From: Variovorax boronicumulans
Lineage (GTDB): Bacteria; Pseudomonadota; Gammaproteobacteria; Burkholderiales; Burkholderiaceae_C
DNA: 64,000 bases
Direction: 5' to 3'
Assembly (NCBI RefSeq): GCF_007677875.1
Contig: NZ_VEDO01000001.1
Coordinates: 310,001 to 374,000, forward strand
The notes beneath the pieces are model-generated. The model ran no database searches. It had not been told where the DNA came from and saw only the letters and a list, made by a program, of their open reading frames with translations. Both the position numbers and the translations under genes were made by a program. Below are positions 34,312 through 43,572 of the stretch, piece after piece (position 1 is the first letter of the stretch; every line of letters begins with the position of its first letter).

Positions 34312-34749
34312 TCATTGCACGGTGATGCGGCGCGGCTGGGCCGAGGCTTTGCGGCGCACGGTGATGTGCAGCACGCCGTCGCGCAGGCGCGCCTCCACGC
34401 CTTCGGGATCGGCGTCGTCGGGCATGCTCAATGCGCGCCGGAACCGGCCTGCGAAGCGTTCGTTGATGTGCACGGCCGCCTTGCTGTCGGCCTGGGGCAG
34501 GCTGCTCTTGCGCTCGCCGGCGATGCTGAGCAGGCCCCGTTCGAGGTGGACCTCGAGCGATGCCGGGTCCAGCCCCGGCGCAAACGCGTAGATCTCGATG
34601 GAACGGGGCGTGCCGCCGACGTTCAGGGCTGGGTAGCCGTTGCGGGCCAGGCCGCGGATGCTGGGGGACAGATCGAAGGCCTGCTGCATCTCGCGCTGCA
34701 GGCGATCCATCTCGGCGACCATGTCGCGGGGAAAGAGTGATCGGTACAT
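34312..34749 (-). CDS. Small heat shock protein (Hsp20/alpha-crystallin), first of a pair
   Basis: A 145-residue chaperone starting MYRSLFPRDMVAEMDRLQRE, typical of IbpA-like class A proteins. The core has YPALNVGGTPRSIEIYAFAPG, RFRRALSMPDDADPEGVEA and RLRDGVLHITVRRK, followed by QPRRITVQ. A strong GGAGG site precedes the ATG at 34749. The two proteins differ enough to form a class A/B-like pair. I found no clear sigma32 promoter or ROSE-type thermometer by eye in 34750-34860. Confidence 0.92.
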   Translation of the reverse strand: MYRSLFPRDMVAEMDRLQREMQQAFDLSPSIRGLARNGYPALNVGGTPRSIEIYAFAPGLDPASLEVHLERGLLSIAGERKSSLPQADSKAAVHINERFAGRFRRALSMPDDADPEGVEARLRDGVLHITVRRKASAQPRRITVQ

Positions 34750-34874
34750 GCGAAACCTCCATGGGATGAAACGGATGGAGCGCTGCAGGCGTCCTGCAGC
34801 GCCTCCGGTGACGATGTAGGGATCGCCGCGCGGCGTTTCAAGAGGGGTTGCGCTGGCGCTTTGTGCCAACATGC

Positions 34875-34921
34875 TTGGACGAATCCGCCATGGCCGCGCG
34901 CGGCCGTCGCGGCGATAGTCC
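34875..34921 (+). promoter_or_regulatory. Variant regulon-type site and -10, upstream of CoA-transferase
   Basis: TTGGACGAATCCGCCAT at 34875-34891 closely matches the site at 31953, and TAGTCC follows at 34916-34921 with the same 24-bp spacing. The right GGACGA half of the dyad is kept while the left arm is not. The gene starts 51 bp beyond. Confidence 0.4.
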
Positions 34922-34972
34922 GGCTTGGCCAGCGCACCCCGCCGGCCCTGATTCCAAAAAGGAGACGACGAC

Positions 34973-36199
34973 ATGGCAGGACCCCTGGAGGGCATCCGCG
35001 TGCTGGACCTGTCGGCCGTGCTGTCGGGCCCCATTGCGGCCGGCATGCTGGCCGACCAGGGTGCTGACGTGGTCAAGGTCGAATCGCCAGACGGCGACAC
35101 CTCGCGCCGCATCGGCCCGCGCAAGGCCGACATCTCGGCCATGTTCCTGGCAGCCAACCGTGGCAAACGCTCGCTGGTGCTGGACCTGAAGCAGGCCGCC
35201 GCCCAGCAGATCGTGCGCGAGCTCGCGCAGCGCGCCGACGTGCTGATCGAGAACTTCCGCCCGGGCGCCATGGACCGCCTGGGCCTGGGCCACGCGGCAC
35301 TGCTGGCGCTGAATCCGCGTCTCGTCTACCTGTCGATCAGCGGCTTCGGCCAGACCGGCCCGAACGCGGGCGAGCGCGCGTACGACGCCGTGATCCAGGC
35401 CGTTTCGGGCATCAGCGCCTCGCACCGCAACCAGATCAGCGGCGAGCCGCAGGTGCTGGCCGCCGCGCTGTGCGACAAGCTCACCGCGCTGACGGCCGCC
35501 CAGGCCATCTGTGCGGCGCTGCTGGCCCGCACGCGCACCGGCAAGGGGCAGTGGGTGGAACTCGCCATGCTGGACGCTGCCGTCTCCTTCCAGTGGCCCG
35601 ACGCCATGTACAACCACGTCTGGCTCGACGATGCGCCGCCGGCCTCGCCCGAGTTCGGCGTGAGCCAGAAGCCCTGGAAGACCTCGGACGGCTACGCCGT
35701 GGCGTCGGGACCGCAGCCGGTCGAGTTCGCCGGCCTGTGCGCGGGCTTCGGCCGGCCCGAGCTGGCCAAGGACCCGCGCTTCGCGAACGTGGACGGGCGC
35801 TTCCGCCACGCGGCCGCGCTGCGCGAGGAACTCGATCCGCAGGCGGCCGCCATCGACACCGCCACCATGCTCGAACGCATGCGCGCGCACAACTGCCCCG
35901 TGGGCCGCGTGAACGAGCGCCACGAGGTGCTGACCGACCCGCAGGTGCTGCACAACGGAACCCTGGTCGAGGTCGACCATGGGACCTTGGGCCGCGTGCG
36001 GCTGCCGCGCTCGCCCGCGCGGTTCAACGGCACGCCCGCAGCAGGCCCCGGGCCGGCCCCGCACCTGGGCCAGCACGCGGCCGACGTGCTGGCCGAGCTG
36101 GGGCATGACGCAGCGCAGCAAAATGCCTGGCGTGCGGCCGGCGTGCTCGGCCCTGCGCCCCAGTTTCCAAAATCGTCCGTTCCGACGACGCCCGGCTGA
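34973..36199 (+). CDS. CaiB/BaiF-type CoA transferase
   Basis: A 408-residue class III CoA transferase that moves CoA between acids, forming an aspartyl intermediate. LEGIRVLDLSAVLSGPIAAG, GADVVKVESPDGD, AANRGKRSLVLDLK and DVLIENFRPGAMDRLGLG are family motifs, with the catalytic aspartate expected in the conserved region after YLSISGFGQTGP (AYDAVIQAVSG). AAGGAG precedes the ATG at 34973. It precedes a thiolase gene and then livGFHM. The 3' end of its coding sequence contains a full copy of the regulon dyad (36173-36188). Likely role: CoA activation of an acid without ATP. Confidence 0.92.
   Translation: MAGPLEGIRVLDLSAVLSGPIAAGMLADQGADVVKVESPDGDTSRRIGPRKADISAMFLAANRGKRSLVLDLKQAAAQQIVRELAQRADVLIENFRPGAMDRLGLGHAALLALNPRLVYLSISGFGQTGPNAGERAYDAVIQAVSGISASHRNQISGEPQVLAAALCDKLTALTAAQAICAALLARTRTGKGQWVELAMLDAAVSFQWPDAMYNHVWLDDAPPASPEFGVSQKPWKTSDGYAVASGPQPVEFAGLCAGFGRPELAKDPRFANVDGRFRHAAALREELDPQAAAIDTATMLERMRAHNCPVGRVNERHEVLTDPQVLHNGTLVEVDHGTLGRVRLPRSPARFNGTPAAGPGPAPHLGQHAADVLAELGHDAAQQNAWRAAGVLGPAPQFPKSSVPTTPG
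36173..36188 (+). promoter_or_regulatory. Regulon dyad site 7, inside the 3' end of the CoA-transferase gene
   Basis: TCGTCCGTTCCGACGA, identical to sites 8 and 9, encodes part of the last residues (SSVPTT) of the CoA transferase. It is 64 bp upstream of the thiolase start at 36253. A poor -10 (GAACAT) sits at 36211-36216, 22 bp beyond the dyad. Confidence 0.5.
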
Positions 36200-36252
36200 G
36201 GCACCGCCGCGAACATCCCGCCCAGCCACCTGATCGCTAAGGAGACATTCCC

Positions 36253-37431
36253 ATGGCAGAAGCATTCATCGTCGCCGCCGCCCGCACGGCAGGCGGCCGC
36301 CGCAACGGCCGCCTGGCCGGCTGGCACCCCGCCGACCTGGCCGCCCAGGTGCTGGACGCACTGGTGGCCCGCACCGGCGCCGACCCGGCCCTGGTGGAAG
36401 ACGTGATTCTGGGTTGCGTGGGCCAGGGCGGCGAGCAGGCCGTCAACATCGCGCGCAACGCCGTGCTGGCCTCCAGCCTGCCCGAGTCCGTGCCCGGCAC
36501 CTCGATCGATCGCCAGTGCGGCTCCTCGCAACAGGCGCTGCACTTCGCGGCCCAGGCCGTGATGGCGGGCAGCATGGACATCGTGATTGCGGCGGGTGTG
36601 GAGAGCATGACGCGCGTGCCCATGGGCTCGCCCAGCATCCTGGCCGCCAAGGCCGGCATGGGCACCTACATGAGCCCCGGCATCCAGAAGCGCTACCCCG
36701 GCGTGCAGTTCAGCCAGTTCACGGGCGCCGAGCAGATCGCCGTGAACTACAAGCTGTCCAAGGACCAGCTCGACGCGTTCGCGCTGCTGAGCCACCAGCG
36801 CGCCGCGGCCGCCACCCAGGCCGGCCACTTCAGGGACGAGATCGTGCCCGTGGCCGTGCGCATGGCCGATGGCACCGAGCCCGGCGAGCAGCACCTGGCT
36901 GACGAAGGCATCCGTGCCGAGGCCACGTTGGAAAGCATCGCCGCCGTCAAGCTGATCGCCGAAGGCGGCCGCTGCACGGCGGCCACGGCCAGCCAGATCT
37001 GCGACGGTGCCAGCGGCGTGATGGTCGTCAACGAGCGCGGTGTGAAGGCCCTGGGCGTCAAGCCCCTGGCCCGCATCCACCACATGAGCGTGCTGGGCCA
37101 TGACCCGGTCATCATGCTGGAGGCGCCGATCCCGGCGACGCAGCGTGCGCTCCAAAAGGCCGGCATGTCGATCAACGACATCGACCTGTTCGAAGTCAAC
37201 GAAGCCTTCGCGCCGATCCCGCTGGCCTGGCTGCAGGCCACCGGCGCCGACCCGGCCCGCCTGAACGTGCATGGTGGCGCCATCGCGTTGGGCCACCCGC
37301 TGGGCGCTTCGGGCACGAAGCTCATGACCACGCTGGTGCACGCGCTGGGCACACACGGCAAGCGCTATGGCCTGCAGACCATGTGCGAAGGCGGCGGCAT
37401 GGCCAACGTGACCATCATCGAACGGCTCTGA
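36253..37431 (+). CDS. Acetyl-CoA C-acyltransferase (thiolase)
   Basis: A 392-residue thiolase, the second in the window. TSIDRQCGSSQQALHFAAQ near residue 85 contains the nucleophilic cysteine, LFEVNEAFAPIPLAW the NEAF motif, GGAIALGHPLGASGTKLM the active-site histidine and MCEGGGMANVTIIERL the second loop; there a conserved CxG cysteine is kept as MCEGGGMA. GGAGA precedes the ATG. It probably performs the last step of the beta-oxidation encoded around it and begins the unit that runs into livGFHM. It is clearly diverged from the thiolase at 19874. Confidence 0.92.
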   Translation: MAEAFIVAAARTAGGRRNGRLAGWHPADLAAQVLDALVARTGADPALVEDVILGCVGQGGEQAVNIARNAVLASSLPESVPGTSIDRQCGSSQQALHFAAQAVMAGSMDIVIAAGVESMTRVPMGSPSILAAKAGMGTYMSPGIQKRYPGVQFSQFTGAEQIAVNYKLSKDQLDAFALLSHQRAAAATQAGHFRDEIVPVAVRMADGTEPGEQHLADEGIRAEATLESIAAVKLIAEGGRCTAATASQICDGASGVMVVNERGVKALGVKPLARIHHMSVLGHDPVIMLEAPIPATQRALQKAGMSINDIDLFEVNEAFAPIPLAWLQATGADPARLNVHGGAIALGHPLGASGTKLMTTLVHALGTHGKRYGLQTMCEGGGMANVTIIERL

Positions 37432-37498
37432 CCGCGCCCGCCGGCGGGTGCGCAGCAACGCCCGCCGTTTTCGAACCACAAGAACGAAGGACCGACGC

Positions 37499-38295
37499 AT
37501 GGCACAAGACCATCGTGGAGACAAACCCCTGCTGCACATCGAGGGCGTGACAGTGCGCTTCGGCGGCATCGTGGCGCTGGACGGCGTCTCGTTCGATGTC
37601 GCCCGCGGCCAGATCTGCGGGCTGATCGGCCCCAACGGTGCCGGCAAGAGCACGCTGTTCAACTGCCTTTCGCGGCTGTACACCTTCAGCAGCGGCCGCA
37701 TCGAGTTCGAGGGCCAGCCCCTGGCCAGCCTGCCGCGCCACAAGATGGCCGGCCTGGGCATCGGCCGCACCTTCCAGAACCTGGCGCTGTTCCGCACCAT
37801 GACCGTGCTGGAGAACGTGCTGATCGGCTGCCACAGCAAGCACCACGCGGGCTTTCTGCGCAACGCCTTCCGGCTGCCCGGCGTGGCCCGCATCGAGGCC
37901 GACGCGCTGGCGCGGGCGCGCGAACTCATCGATTTCCTGGAGTTGGGGCCGGTCGCTGAGCGCACCGTGGCCGACCTGCCGTTCGGCACGCAAAAGCGCG
38001 TGGAACTGGCACGCGCGCTGGCCTCGGAGCCCCAGCTGCTGCTGCTCGACGAGCCGGCCTGCGGCCTGAACCACGAGGAACTGGAAAGCCTGGGCGAACT
38101 GATCCTGGACATCCGCAACCGGCGCCGCGTCACCGTGCTGCTCGTGGAGCACCACATGAGCCTGGTGATGGGCGTCTCGGACAAGGTGGTCGCACTGAAC
38201 TTTGGCAAGAAGATCGCCGAAGGAACGCCAGCGCAGGTGCGCGCGCATCCCGAAGTGATCCGGGCGTACCTGGGCGAAGAGGAAACGGAAGCGGC

Positions 38296-38299
<4 letters not shown>
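37499..38299 (+). CDS. livG: Branched-chain-type ABC transporter ATP-binding protein LivG
   Basis: A 266-residue ABC ATPase. GLIGPNGAGKSTLFNCLS is Walker A, RTFQNLALFRTMTVLENV holds the Q-loop and the LivG-typical spacing, LPFGTQKRVELARALA the signature and LLLLDEPACGLNHEE Walker B. TVLLVEHHMSLVMGVSD includes the switch histidine. The signature reads PFGTQKR instead of LSGGQ, as is usual for LivG proteins. It overlaps livF by 4 bp. Together livGFHM is the only complete translocator in the window, and should energise uptake for several of the nearby receptors. Confidence 0.95.
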
Positions 38300-39012
<713 letters not shown>

Positions 39013-39017
39013 GAGAC

Positions 39018-39890
39018 ATGGACGCGTTCATCCACCAATTGCTGGCGGGCCTGGCCACCGGCGGCATCTACGCCAGCGTGGCGCTGGCCCTGGTCATGAT
39101 CTACCAGGCCACGCACCACATCAATTTCGCCCAGGGCGAAATGGCGATGTTCTCCACCTTCATCGCCTGGAGCCTCATGCAGGCCGGCCTGCCGTACTGG
39201 GCCGCCTTCGTGGCGACGGTGGTGCTGTCCTTCATCCTCGCCGCCGTGGTCGAGTTCACCGTGATCCGTCCCATGCACGACAAGCCCGTGCTCGCGGTCG
39301 TCGTGGTGTTCATCGGCCTGCTGGTGATCTTCCACAGCCTGGCGGGCTGGCTGTTCGGCTACACCATCAAGCAGTTCCCGAGCCCATTTCCGTCCGACGC
39401 CTGGTTCGCCAGCTCGCTGATGTCGGCGCACGAGGTCGGTGCGATCTTCGTCACGCTGTGCGTGGTGGCGCTGCTGTTCAGCTTCTTCCGCTTCACGCCG
39501 CTGGGCTTGGCGATGCGCGCCGCGGCGCAGAACGCGGCCTCCTCGCGCCTGGTCGGCATCAACGTGGGCCGCATGCTGATGCTGGGCTGGGGCCTGGCGG
39601 GGGCCATTGGGGCCGTGGCCGGCATGATGGTCGCGCCCGTGGTCTTCCTCGACCCGCACATGATGAGCGGCGTGCTGCTCTACGCTTTCGCGGGCGCGCT
39701 GATCGGCGGCATCGACAACCCGGTGGGCGCCGTGCTGGGCGGCTTCATCGTCGGCGTGCTCGAGAACCTGATCGGTACCTACGTCGTGGGCACCGAACTC
39801 AAGCTGTCGGTCGCGCTCGTGCTGATCGTCGGCGTGCTGATCGTCAAACCCTCCGGCCTCATGGGCCGCACCATCGTCACGCGGGTCTGA
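39018..39890 (+). CDS. livH: Branched-chain-type ABC transporter permease LivH
   Basis: A 290-residue inner-membrane permease with about eight hydrophobic segments. The N-terminal LLAGLATGGIYASVALALVM and HHINFAQGEMAMF are LivH hallmarks; the cytoplasmic coupling stretch LAMRAAAQNAASSRLVGINV is the EAA-like loop that docks the ATPases. The C-terminal PSGLMGRTIVTRV is also typical. The ATG at 39018 lies 5 bp after livF. It pairs with LivM in the membrane. Confidence 0.95.
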   Translation: MDAFIHQLLAGLATGGIYASVALALVMIYQATHHINFAQGEMAMFSTFIAWSLMQAGLPYWAAFVATVVLSFILAAVVEFTVIRPMHDKPVLAVVVVFIGLLVIFHSLAGWLFGYTIKQFPSPFPSDAWFASSLMSAHEVGAIFVTLCVVALLFSFFRFTPLGLAMRAAAQNAASSRLVGINVGRMLMLGWGLAGAIGAVAGMMVAPVVFLDPHMMSGVLLYAFAGALIGGIDNPVGAVLGGFIVGVLENLIGTYVVGTELKLSVALVLIVGVLIVKPSGLMGRTIVTRV

Positions 39891-39895
39891 ACGCC

Positions 39896-40918
39896 ATGAA
39901 CACGCAAGTCTCTTCCGCTCTGCCGATCGCGCCGGTTGCTGCGCCGGCGGCCACGACCCAGGCACCCGCCTCGCGCAAGACCCTGGTCTGGGTCAGCCTG
40001 CTGGTGCTCGTCGCCATCGCGCTGACCTTCGTGCTCAAGGGCTACCAGCTGTTCCAGGCCACCATGGTGCTGTCGTACGCGATCGCGCTGCTGGGCCTGA
40101 ACATCCTGACCGGCTACAACGGCCAGATCTCGCTGGGCCACGGCGCCTTCTACGCCATCGGCGCCTACACCACGGGCATCCTGATGGAGCACGCGAGCAT
40201 GCCGTACTTCCTCACGGTGCCCTCGGCGGCCGTGGTCTGTCTGGTCGTGGGCTACCTGTTCGGCCGGCCGGCCCTGAAGCTCGAAGGCCTGTACCTGGCG
40301 TTGGCCACTTTCGCGCTGGGCGTGGCCATGCCGCAGCTGCTCAAGTACAAGCACCTGGAGCAGTGGACGGGCGGCGTACAGGGCATCGTGCTCATGAAGC
40401 CGGGCGCGCCCTTCGGCCTGCCGCTCACCGAAGACCAGTGGGTCTACCTGTTCTCGCTGATCGTCACGGTGGTCATGTTCGTGATTGCCTACAACCTGCT
40501 GGAAAGCGGCAGCGGCCGGGCCATGCGCGCGATCCGCGACCATGCCATGGCGGCCGAGGCCATGGGCGTGGACAACAGCCACTACAAGGCCATGACCTTC
40601 GGCGTGTCGGCCGCGTTCACGGGCGTGGGCGGCGCGCTGTCGGCGATTGCGGTGCAGTTCGTCGCGCCGGACTCGTTCACGCTGTTCCTGTCGATCTCGC
40701 TGCTCGTTGGCATCGTGGTCGGCGGCGTGGGCACGCTGTACGGCGCGATCTTCGGCGCGATCTTCATCATGTTCGTGCCGACCTTCGCCGAGAAGGTCTC
40801 CAAGGCCGCGCCCTGGGCGGTCTACGGCGTGGTGCTGATCATCTTCATGTTCGTGATGCCGGGTGGCGTGGTCGGGCTGCTGCGCAAGATCCAGGCGCGC
40901 TTCGGCCGTGCAGGATGA
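39896..40918 (+). CDS. livM: Branched-chain-type ABC transporter permease LivM
   Basis: A 340-residue permease with a 26-residue soluble head before the first helix. NILTGYNGQISLGHGAFYAIGAY is split across the second and third helices and is diagnostic for LivM; the coupling loop reads RAMRAIRDHAMAAEAMGVD. GVVLIIFMFVMPGGVVGLLR closes the protein. The ATG at 39896 lies 5 bp after livH. Its stop codon overlaps the GTG start of the kinase-like gene that follows, linking transport to the acyl-CoA enzymes. Confidence 0.95.
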   Translation: MNTQVSSALPIAPVAAPAATTQAPASRKTLVWVSLLVLVAIALTFVLKGYQLFQATMVLSYAIALLGLNILTGYNGQISLGHGAFYAIGAYTTGILMEHASMPYFLTVPSAAVVCLVVGYLFGRPALKLEGLYLALATFALGVAMPQLLKYKHLEQWTGGVQGIVLMKPGAPFGLPLTEDQWVYLFSLIVTVVMFVIAYNLLESGSGRAMRAIRDHAMAAEAMGVDNSHYKAMTFGVSAAFTGVGGALSAIAVQFVAPDSFTLFLSISLLVGIVVGGVGTLYGAIFGAIFIMFVPTFAEKVSKAAPWAVYGVVLIIFMFVMPGGVVGLLRKIQARFGRAG

Positions 40919-41903
40919 GCGGCAACAGCTGCTGGACGCCTTGCAGGCACTGGCCCCGCGGCTGGTGCCAGGAGGCGGCCCGGTAGCGGATCTGCGCCGC
41001 CTGTCGGGCGGTGCGAGCCAGCAGATCTGGGCCTTCACGGTCGCCGGCCAGGCGCTGATCCTGCGCCGTGCGGCCACCGCAGAGAAGCGACGCAACCATG
41101 GGGCTGCGGGGCTGGCCAACGAAGCGGCCCTGATCACGGCCGCGCGCGCAGCCGGCGTGCCGGCCCCCACCGTGCGCCACGTGCTGCGGCCCGAGGAGGG
41201 GGCGGGCCGGGGCTTCGTGATGGACCGGCTGGAGGGCGAGACGCTGGGCCGGCGCATCGTGCGCGATCCGGCGCTCGCCCAAGCCCGCGGCGTGCTGGCG
41301 CGGCAGTGCGGGGCCGCCATGGCGCGGATCCACGGACTGGACACGCAGGAACTGCCCGCGCTGCGCACGGCCTGCGCGCAGGCGGAGCTGGCCTTCCAGG
41401 CCGAACTGCACAAAAGCCATGGGACGGTGCGGCCTGTGTTCGCGCTCGCGCTGCAGTGGCTGGCGCGCCATGCGCCATCCGATGTGGCGCAGCCGGTTCT
41501 CGTGCACGGCGACTTCCGCAACGGCAACCTGATGGTCGGCTCGGACGGTCTGCGCGGCGTGCTCGATTGGGAACTGGCGCATCTCGGCGACCCGATGGAA
41601 GACCTGGGCTGGATCTGTGTGCGCTCCTGGCGCTTCGGCGGCGGCAAGGCGCTGCCTGTGGGCGGCTTCGGCACGCGCGAAGCCTTGTGTGCGGGCTACG
41701 TGGAGGCCGGCGGCCGGCTCGACGCGGCGCGGCTGCGCTGGTGGGAGATGCTGGGAACGCTCAAATGGGGCATCGTCTGCGAATCCATGGTGCAGTCCTG
41801 GATCGACGGCTCCGAACCTGAACTGGAGAAGGCCGCGATCGGCCGGCGTGCGTCCGAAGCCGAATCGGACCTGCTGGCCCTGCTGGCCGAGGAGACCCGC
41901 TGA
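40908..41903 (+). CDS. Aminoglycoside phosphotransferase-fold kinase (ACAD10/11-associated type)
   Basis: A 331-residue protein with the APH/choline-kinase fold. FRNGNLMVGSDGLRGVLDWE contains the catalytic loop, preceded by VHGD, with the metal-binding aspartate in LDWE; ELAHLGDPMEDLGWICVRSW is the extension seen in homologues of the N-terminal domain of ACAD10/11. Those kinases phosphorylate the 4-hydroxyl of acyl-CoAs or acids before an acyl-CoA dehydrogenase acts. The GTG at 40908 overlaps the livM stop, and the next gene overlaps its stop by one base. The chain kinase-like gene, DUF6285 gene, acyl-CoA dehydrogenase gene suggests a hydroxy-acid route rather than antibiotic resistance. Confidence 0.85.
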   Translation: MQDERQQLLDALQALAPRLVPGGGPVADLRRLSGGASQQIWAFTVAGQALILRRAATAEKRRNHGAAGLANEAALITAARAAGVPAPTVRHVLRPEEGAGRGFVMDRLEGETLGRRIVRDPALAQARGVLARQCGAAMARIHGLDTQELPALRTACAQAELAFQAELHKSHGTVRPVFALALQWLARHAPSDVAQPVLVHGDFRNGNLMVGSDGLRGVLDWELAHLGDPMEDLGWICVRSWRFGGGKALPVGGFGTREALCAGYVEAGGRLDAARLRWWEMLGTLKWGIVCESMVQSWIDGSEPELEKAAIGRRASEAESDLLALLAEETR

Positions 41904-42265
41904 TGCAGGACCGACCGCACGCGCCCGAGCTGCTGCAGGCCGTGGCGCAGTTCCTGCGCGAACGCGTGCTGCCCGCCACCGACGGCGCGCTGGCCTACCA
42001 GGTGCGCGTGGCCGCCAATGCGCTGGCCATCGCGCAGCGCGAGGTGGAGCAGGGCGCCGCAGCCCAGGTGCGCGAGCTGGAAGGGTTGCGCGCGCTGCTG
42101 GGCGCCGGTGCGCCGATGGCGCTGGAGGCTGCCAACCGCCTGCTGTGCGAACGCATCGCTGCCGGCGCCATGGACCTCGCCACGCCAGGCCTGCTGGCCC
42201 ATCTGCAGGCCACGACGGCCGACAAGCTCGCCATCGACCAACCAGGGTATTCGGACGAACCATGA
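41903..42265 (+). CDS. DUF6285 small helical protein
   Basis: A 120-residue protein without known catalytic motif. It opens MQDRPHAPELLQAVAQFLRE, is nearly all helix and contains YQVRVAANALAIAQREVEQG. This family is repeatedly seen beside APH-like kinases and acyl-CoA dehydrogenases. Here it overlaps both neighbours: one base with the kinase stop and four bases with the dehydrogenase start. Such overlap suggests a stoichiometric partner or accessory subunit of one of them (inference). No signal peptide or membrane segment. Confidence 0.8.
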   Translation: MQDRPHAPELLQAVAQFLRERVLPATDGALAYQVRVAANALAIAQREVEQGAAAQVRELEGLRALLGAGAPMALEAANRLLCERIAAGAMDLATPGLLAHLQATTADKLAIDQPGYSDEP

Positions 42266-43539
42266 ACTTCGATCTTCCCGCTGACCTCGTGGCCTACCTG
42301 GCCGAACTCGACGCCTTCATCGAACGCGAGATCGTCCCCTTGCAGCAGCAGGACGACAACCAGCGCTTCTTCGACCACCGGCGCGAATGGGCGCGCACCG
42401 ACTTCGAGAACGGCGGCCTGCCGCGCCACGAATGGGAGGCGCTGCTGGGCGAGGTGCGCCGCCGCGCCGACCGCGCCGGCCACCTGCGTTTCGCCTTGCC
42501 CAAGGAGTTCGGCGGCCAGGACGGCAGCAACCTCTGGATGGCGGTGATCCGCGACCACTTCGCATCCAAGGGCCTGGGCCTGCACAACGACCTGCAGAAC
42601 GAGCACTCCATCGTCGCCAACAACCCCTTCGTGCTGATCCTGCGCGACTTCGGCACAGAAGCCCAGCAGCAGGAATTCACGCAGGGCATGCTGGACGAGC
42701 GCTTCAAGATCGCCTTCGGCCTCACGGAGCCGAACCACGGCTCGGATGCCACCCACATGGAAACCCGCGCTGTGCGCGAGACGCGCGGCGGCCGCGCAGG
42801 CTTTCGCATCGACGGCGAGAAGATGTGGACCACGGGCATGCATGTCGCCACGCACTGCCTGGTGTTCGCGCGCACCAGCGGCGTGGACGGCGCGGCCAAG
42901 GGCATCAGCGCGCTGCTCGTGCCATCGAAGACCGAGGGCGTGAAGATCGAGGAATACCTCTGGACCTTCAACATGCCGACCGACCACCCGCGCGTGAGCT
43001 TCACGAACGTCTGGGTGCCGGAGGATGCGCTGCTGGGCCCGCTGGACGGTGGCCTGGCCATCGCCCAGCACTTCGTGCACGAGAACCGCATCCGCCAGGC
43101 CGCCTCCAGCCTGGGCGCGGCCGACTACTGCGTGCGCGAAAGCGTGCGCTATGCGCGCGAGCGCAAGCCCTTCGGCGAGGAACTCGCGCGCAACCAGGGC
43201 ATCCAGTTCCCGCTGGTGGAACTGGCGACCCAGGTGGAGATGCTGCGCCTGTTGATCCGCAAGACCGCCTGGCAGATGGACCAGATGCCCAAGCCCGAGG
43301 TCGAGAAGCGTCTGTCGGACAAGGTCTCCATGTGCAACTACTGGGCGAACCGGCTGGTCTGCGAGGCCGCCGACCGCGCCATGCAGGTGCACGGCGGCAT
43401 GGGTTACTCGCGGCACAAGCCCTTCGAGCACATCTACCGCCACCACCGCCGCTACCGCATCACCGAGGGGTCGGAGGAAATCCAGATGCGCAAGGTGGCG
43501 GGCCACCTGTTCGGCTACATGGGGGCCGGCAAGCACTGA
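42262..43539 (+). CDS. Acyl-CoA dehydrogenase (ACAD11-like)
   Basis: A 425-residue flavoprotein, longer than the dehydrogenase at 28385. FGLTEPNHGSDATHMETRAV near residue 155 and GEKMWTTGMHVATHCLVFAR near 190 are the FAD-binding strands; MQVHGGMGYSRHKPFEHIYR and YRITEGSEEIQMRKVAGHLF close the active site. It follows the APH-like kinase and DUF6285 genes, the same trio that is fused in part in eukaryotic ACAD10/11. Expected role: elimination of the phosphate from a 4-phosphoacyl-CoA or ordinary dehydrogenation. ATG overlaps the previous gene by 4 bp. Confidence 0.92.
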   Translation: MNFDLPADLVAYLAELDAFIEREIVPLQQQDDNQRFFDHRREWARTDFENGGLPRHEWEALLGEVRRRADRAGHLRFALPKEFGGQDGSNLWMAVIRDHFASKGLGLHNDLQNEHSIVANNPFVLILRDFGTEAQQQEFTQGMLDERFKIAFGLTEPNHGSDATHMETRAVRETRGGRAGFRIDGEKMWTTGMHVATHCLVFARTSGVDGAAKGISALLVPSKTEGVKIEEYLWTFNMPTDHPRVSFTNVWVPEDALLGPLDGGLAIAQHFVHENRIRQAASSLGAADYCVRESVRYARERKPFGEELARNQGIQFPLVELATQVEMLRLLIRKTAWQMDQMPKPEVEKRLSDKVSMCNYWANRLVCEAADRAMQVHGGMGYSRHKPFEHIYRHHRRYRITEGSEEIQMRKVAGHLFGYMGAGKH

Positions 43540-43572
43540 ATTCCCTTCCACAAGAGCAACGAGGAGACAAGC

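Noticed and set aside
40908-41903. Aminoglycoside resistance gene
   Set aside because: The APH fold is clear, but the ACAD10/11-like extension and the overlap with acyl-CoA genes point to metabolism.
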